Below are positions 5,901 through 6,107 of a stretch of 6,107 nucleotides of DNA, piece by piece. The position numbers and the translations under genes were made by a program. Within the stretch, counting starts at the first letter, position 1; each line of letters begins with the position of its first letter. Source of the stretch: Thermomicrobiales bacterium (lineage in GTDB: Bacteria > Chloroflexota > Chloroflexia > Thermomicrobiales > UBA6265); assembly GCA_025937615.1 (NCBI GenBank), contig JAICRA010000101.1:1-6107 (forward strand), given 5' to 3'. The notes beneath the pieces are model-generated. The model saw only the letters and a list, made by a program, of their open reading frames with translations. It was not told the DNA's origin and did not search any database.

Positions 5901-5971
5901 GAAGTCGGGCTTTGTCGCAGCCGTAATTGCTGAATCCAGAGATTGAAAGGAAAGGACGGAGGTGACCTTGT

Positions 5972-6107
5972 TTAATCGAAAGGAGTGTAGTTCATCACGT
6001 GCCAGGCGCCCTCTTCGTCGGCCTCGAGCTGCGTGAAACCTGTCGTAGTGCCATCGGGGCGGCTGACCTCAACGTAGAGCCCCCGCCCGGCTTCGCCCCC
6101 GACGGCG
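5972..6107 (-). CDS. C-terminal end of an unidentified protein (partial)
   Basis: A minus-strand frame enters from the right edge and ends at TAA (5972-5974). The 44 visible residues include GRGLYVEVSRPDGTTTGFTQLEADEEGAWHV and end in MNYTPFD. Alternating hydrophobic and polar residues suggest beta strands, as in a small soluble domain. Codon positions are GC-rich like a real gene, in contrast to the poorer stretch just beside it. I do not recognise the family. It lies outside the proposed element, on the side where a neighbouring element or the chromosome continues. Confidence 0.5.
   Translation of the reverse strand, partial: AVGGEAGRGLYVEVSRPDGTTTGFTQLEADEEGAWHVMNYTPFD

Larger units (their letters stand above)
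5632..5971. other. Gene-free stretch holding the right attachment region
   Basis: No coding region is supported here. It holds an arm-like repeat pair (5643-5661), the inverted repeat GGCTCTCT (5685-5692) / AGAGAGCC (5727-5734), which runs into the tRNA-derived repeat, the tRNA 3'-half copy itself (5732-5774), an imperfect hairpin (TTTCGGG 5851-5857 / CCGGAAA 5863-5869) and a second arm-like pair (5881-5900). A six-T run on the minus strand (5722-5727) lies just past the tRNA end and could be what is left of the tRNA's own terminator. Beyond 5771 the GC content drops to roughly half, below that of the cargo genes. Confidence 0.5.

Overview
This is a GC-rich bacterial accessory segment. Actinomycetota or Chloroflexota would fit the GC content, codon use and gene families, but the window holds no phylogenetic marker, so the host stays open. 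The protein-coding core (about 800-5631) is clearly more GC-rich than the stretch beyond 5771, and the operator region near 2330 is an AT-rich island.

Layout. Positions 1-208 hold nothing I can name. A small acidic, helical protein of unknown function lies at 209-499 (+). At 568-610 there is a minus-strand copy of the 3' half of a tRNA, followed by short phased repeats that look like integrase arm sites. The cargo follows: a 14-TM DHA2-type MFS exporter on the minus strand (800-2182), a divergent promoter/operator region, a TetR-family regulator (2369-3037, +), and two overlapping plus-strand genes. Those two encode a phosphotransferase of the PEP synthase / rifampin phosphotransferase superfamily split into two proteins: a substrate-domain plus phospho-histidine protein (3119-4816) and a separate ATP-grasp protein (4813-5631). 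A second arm-like repeat pair (5643-5662) and a second copy of the tRNA 3' half (5732-5774) close the unit. To the right is a different arm-like repeat pair (5881-5900) and the C-terminal end of an unidentified minus-strand gene (5972-6107).

How it may work together (inference). The regulator sits between a drug exporter and an ATP-dependent phosphotransferase. A simple reading is a self-regulated 'modify and export' module against a hydroxylated aromatic compound, with TetR repressing both directions from the 2321-2359 palindromes. The two tRNA-derived direct repeats, each with an inward arm-like repeat pair of nearly the same sequence, suggest the roughly 5.2-kb unit is or was an integrative element that carries cargo but no integrase of its own. 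The substrate and present mobility cannot be settled from the sequence.
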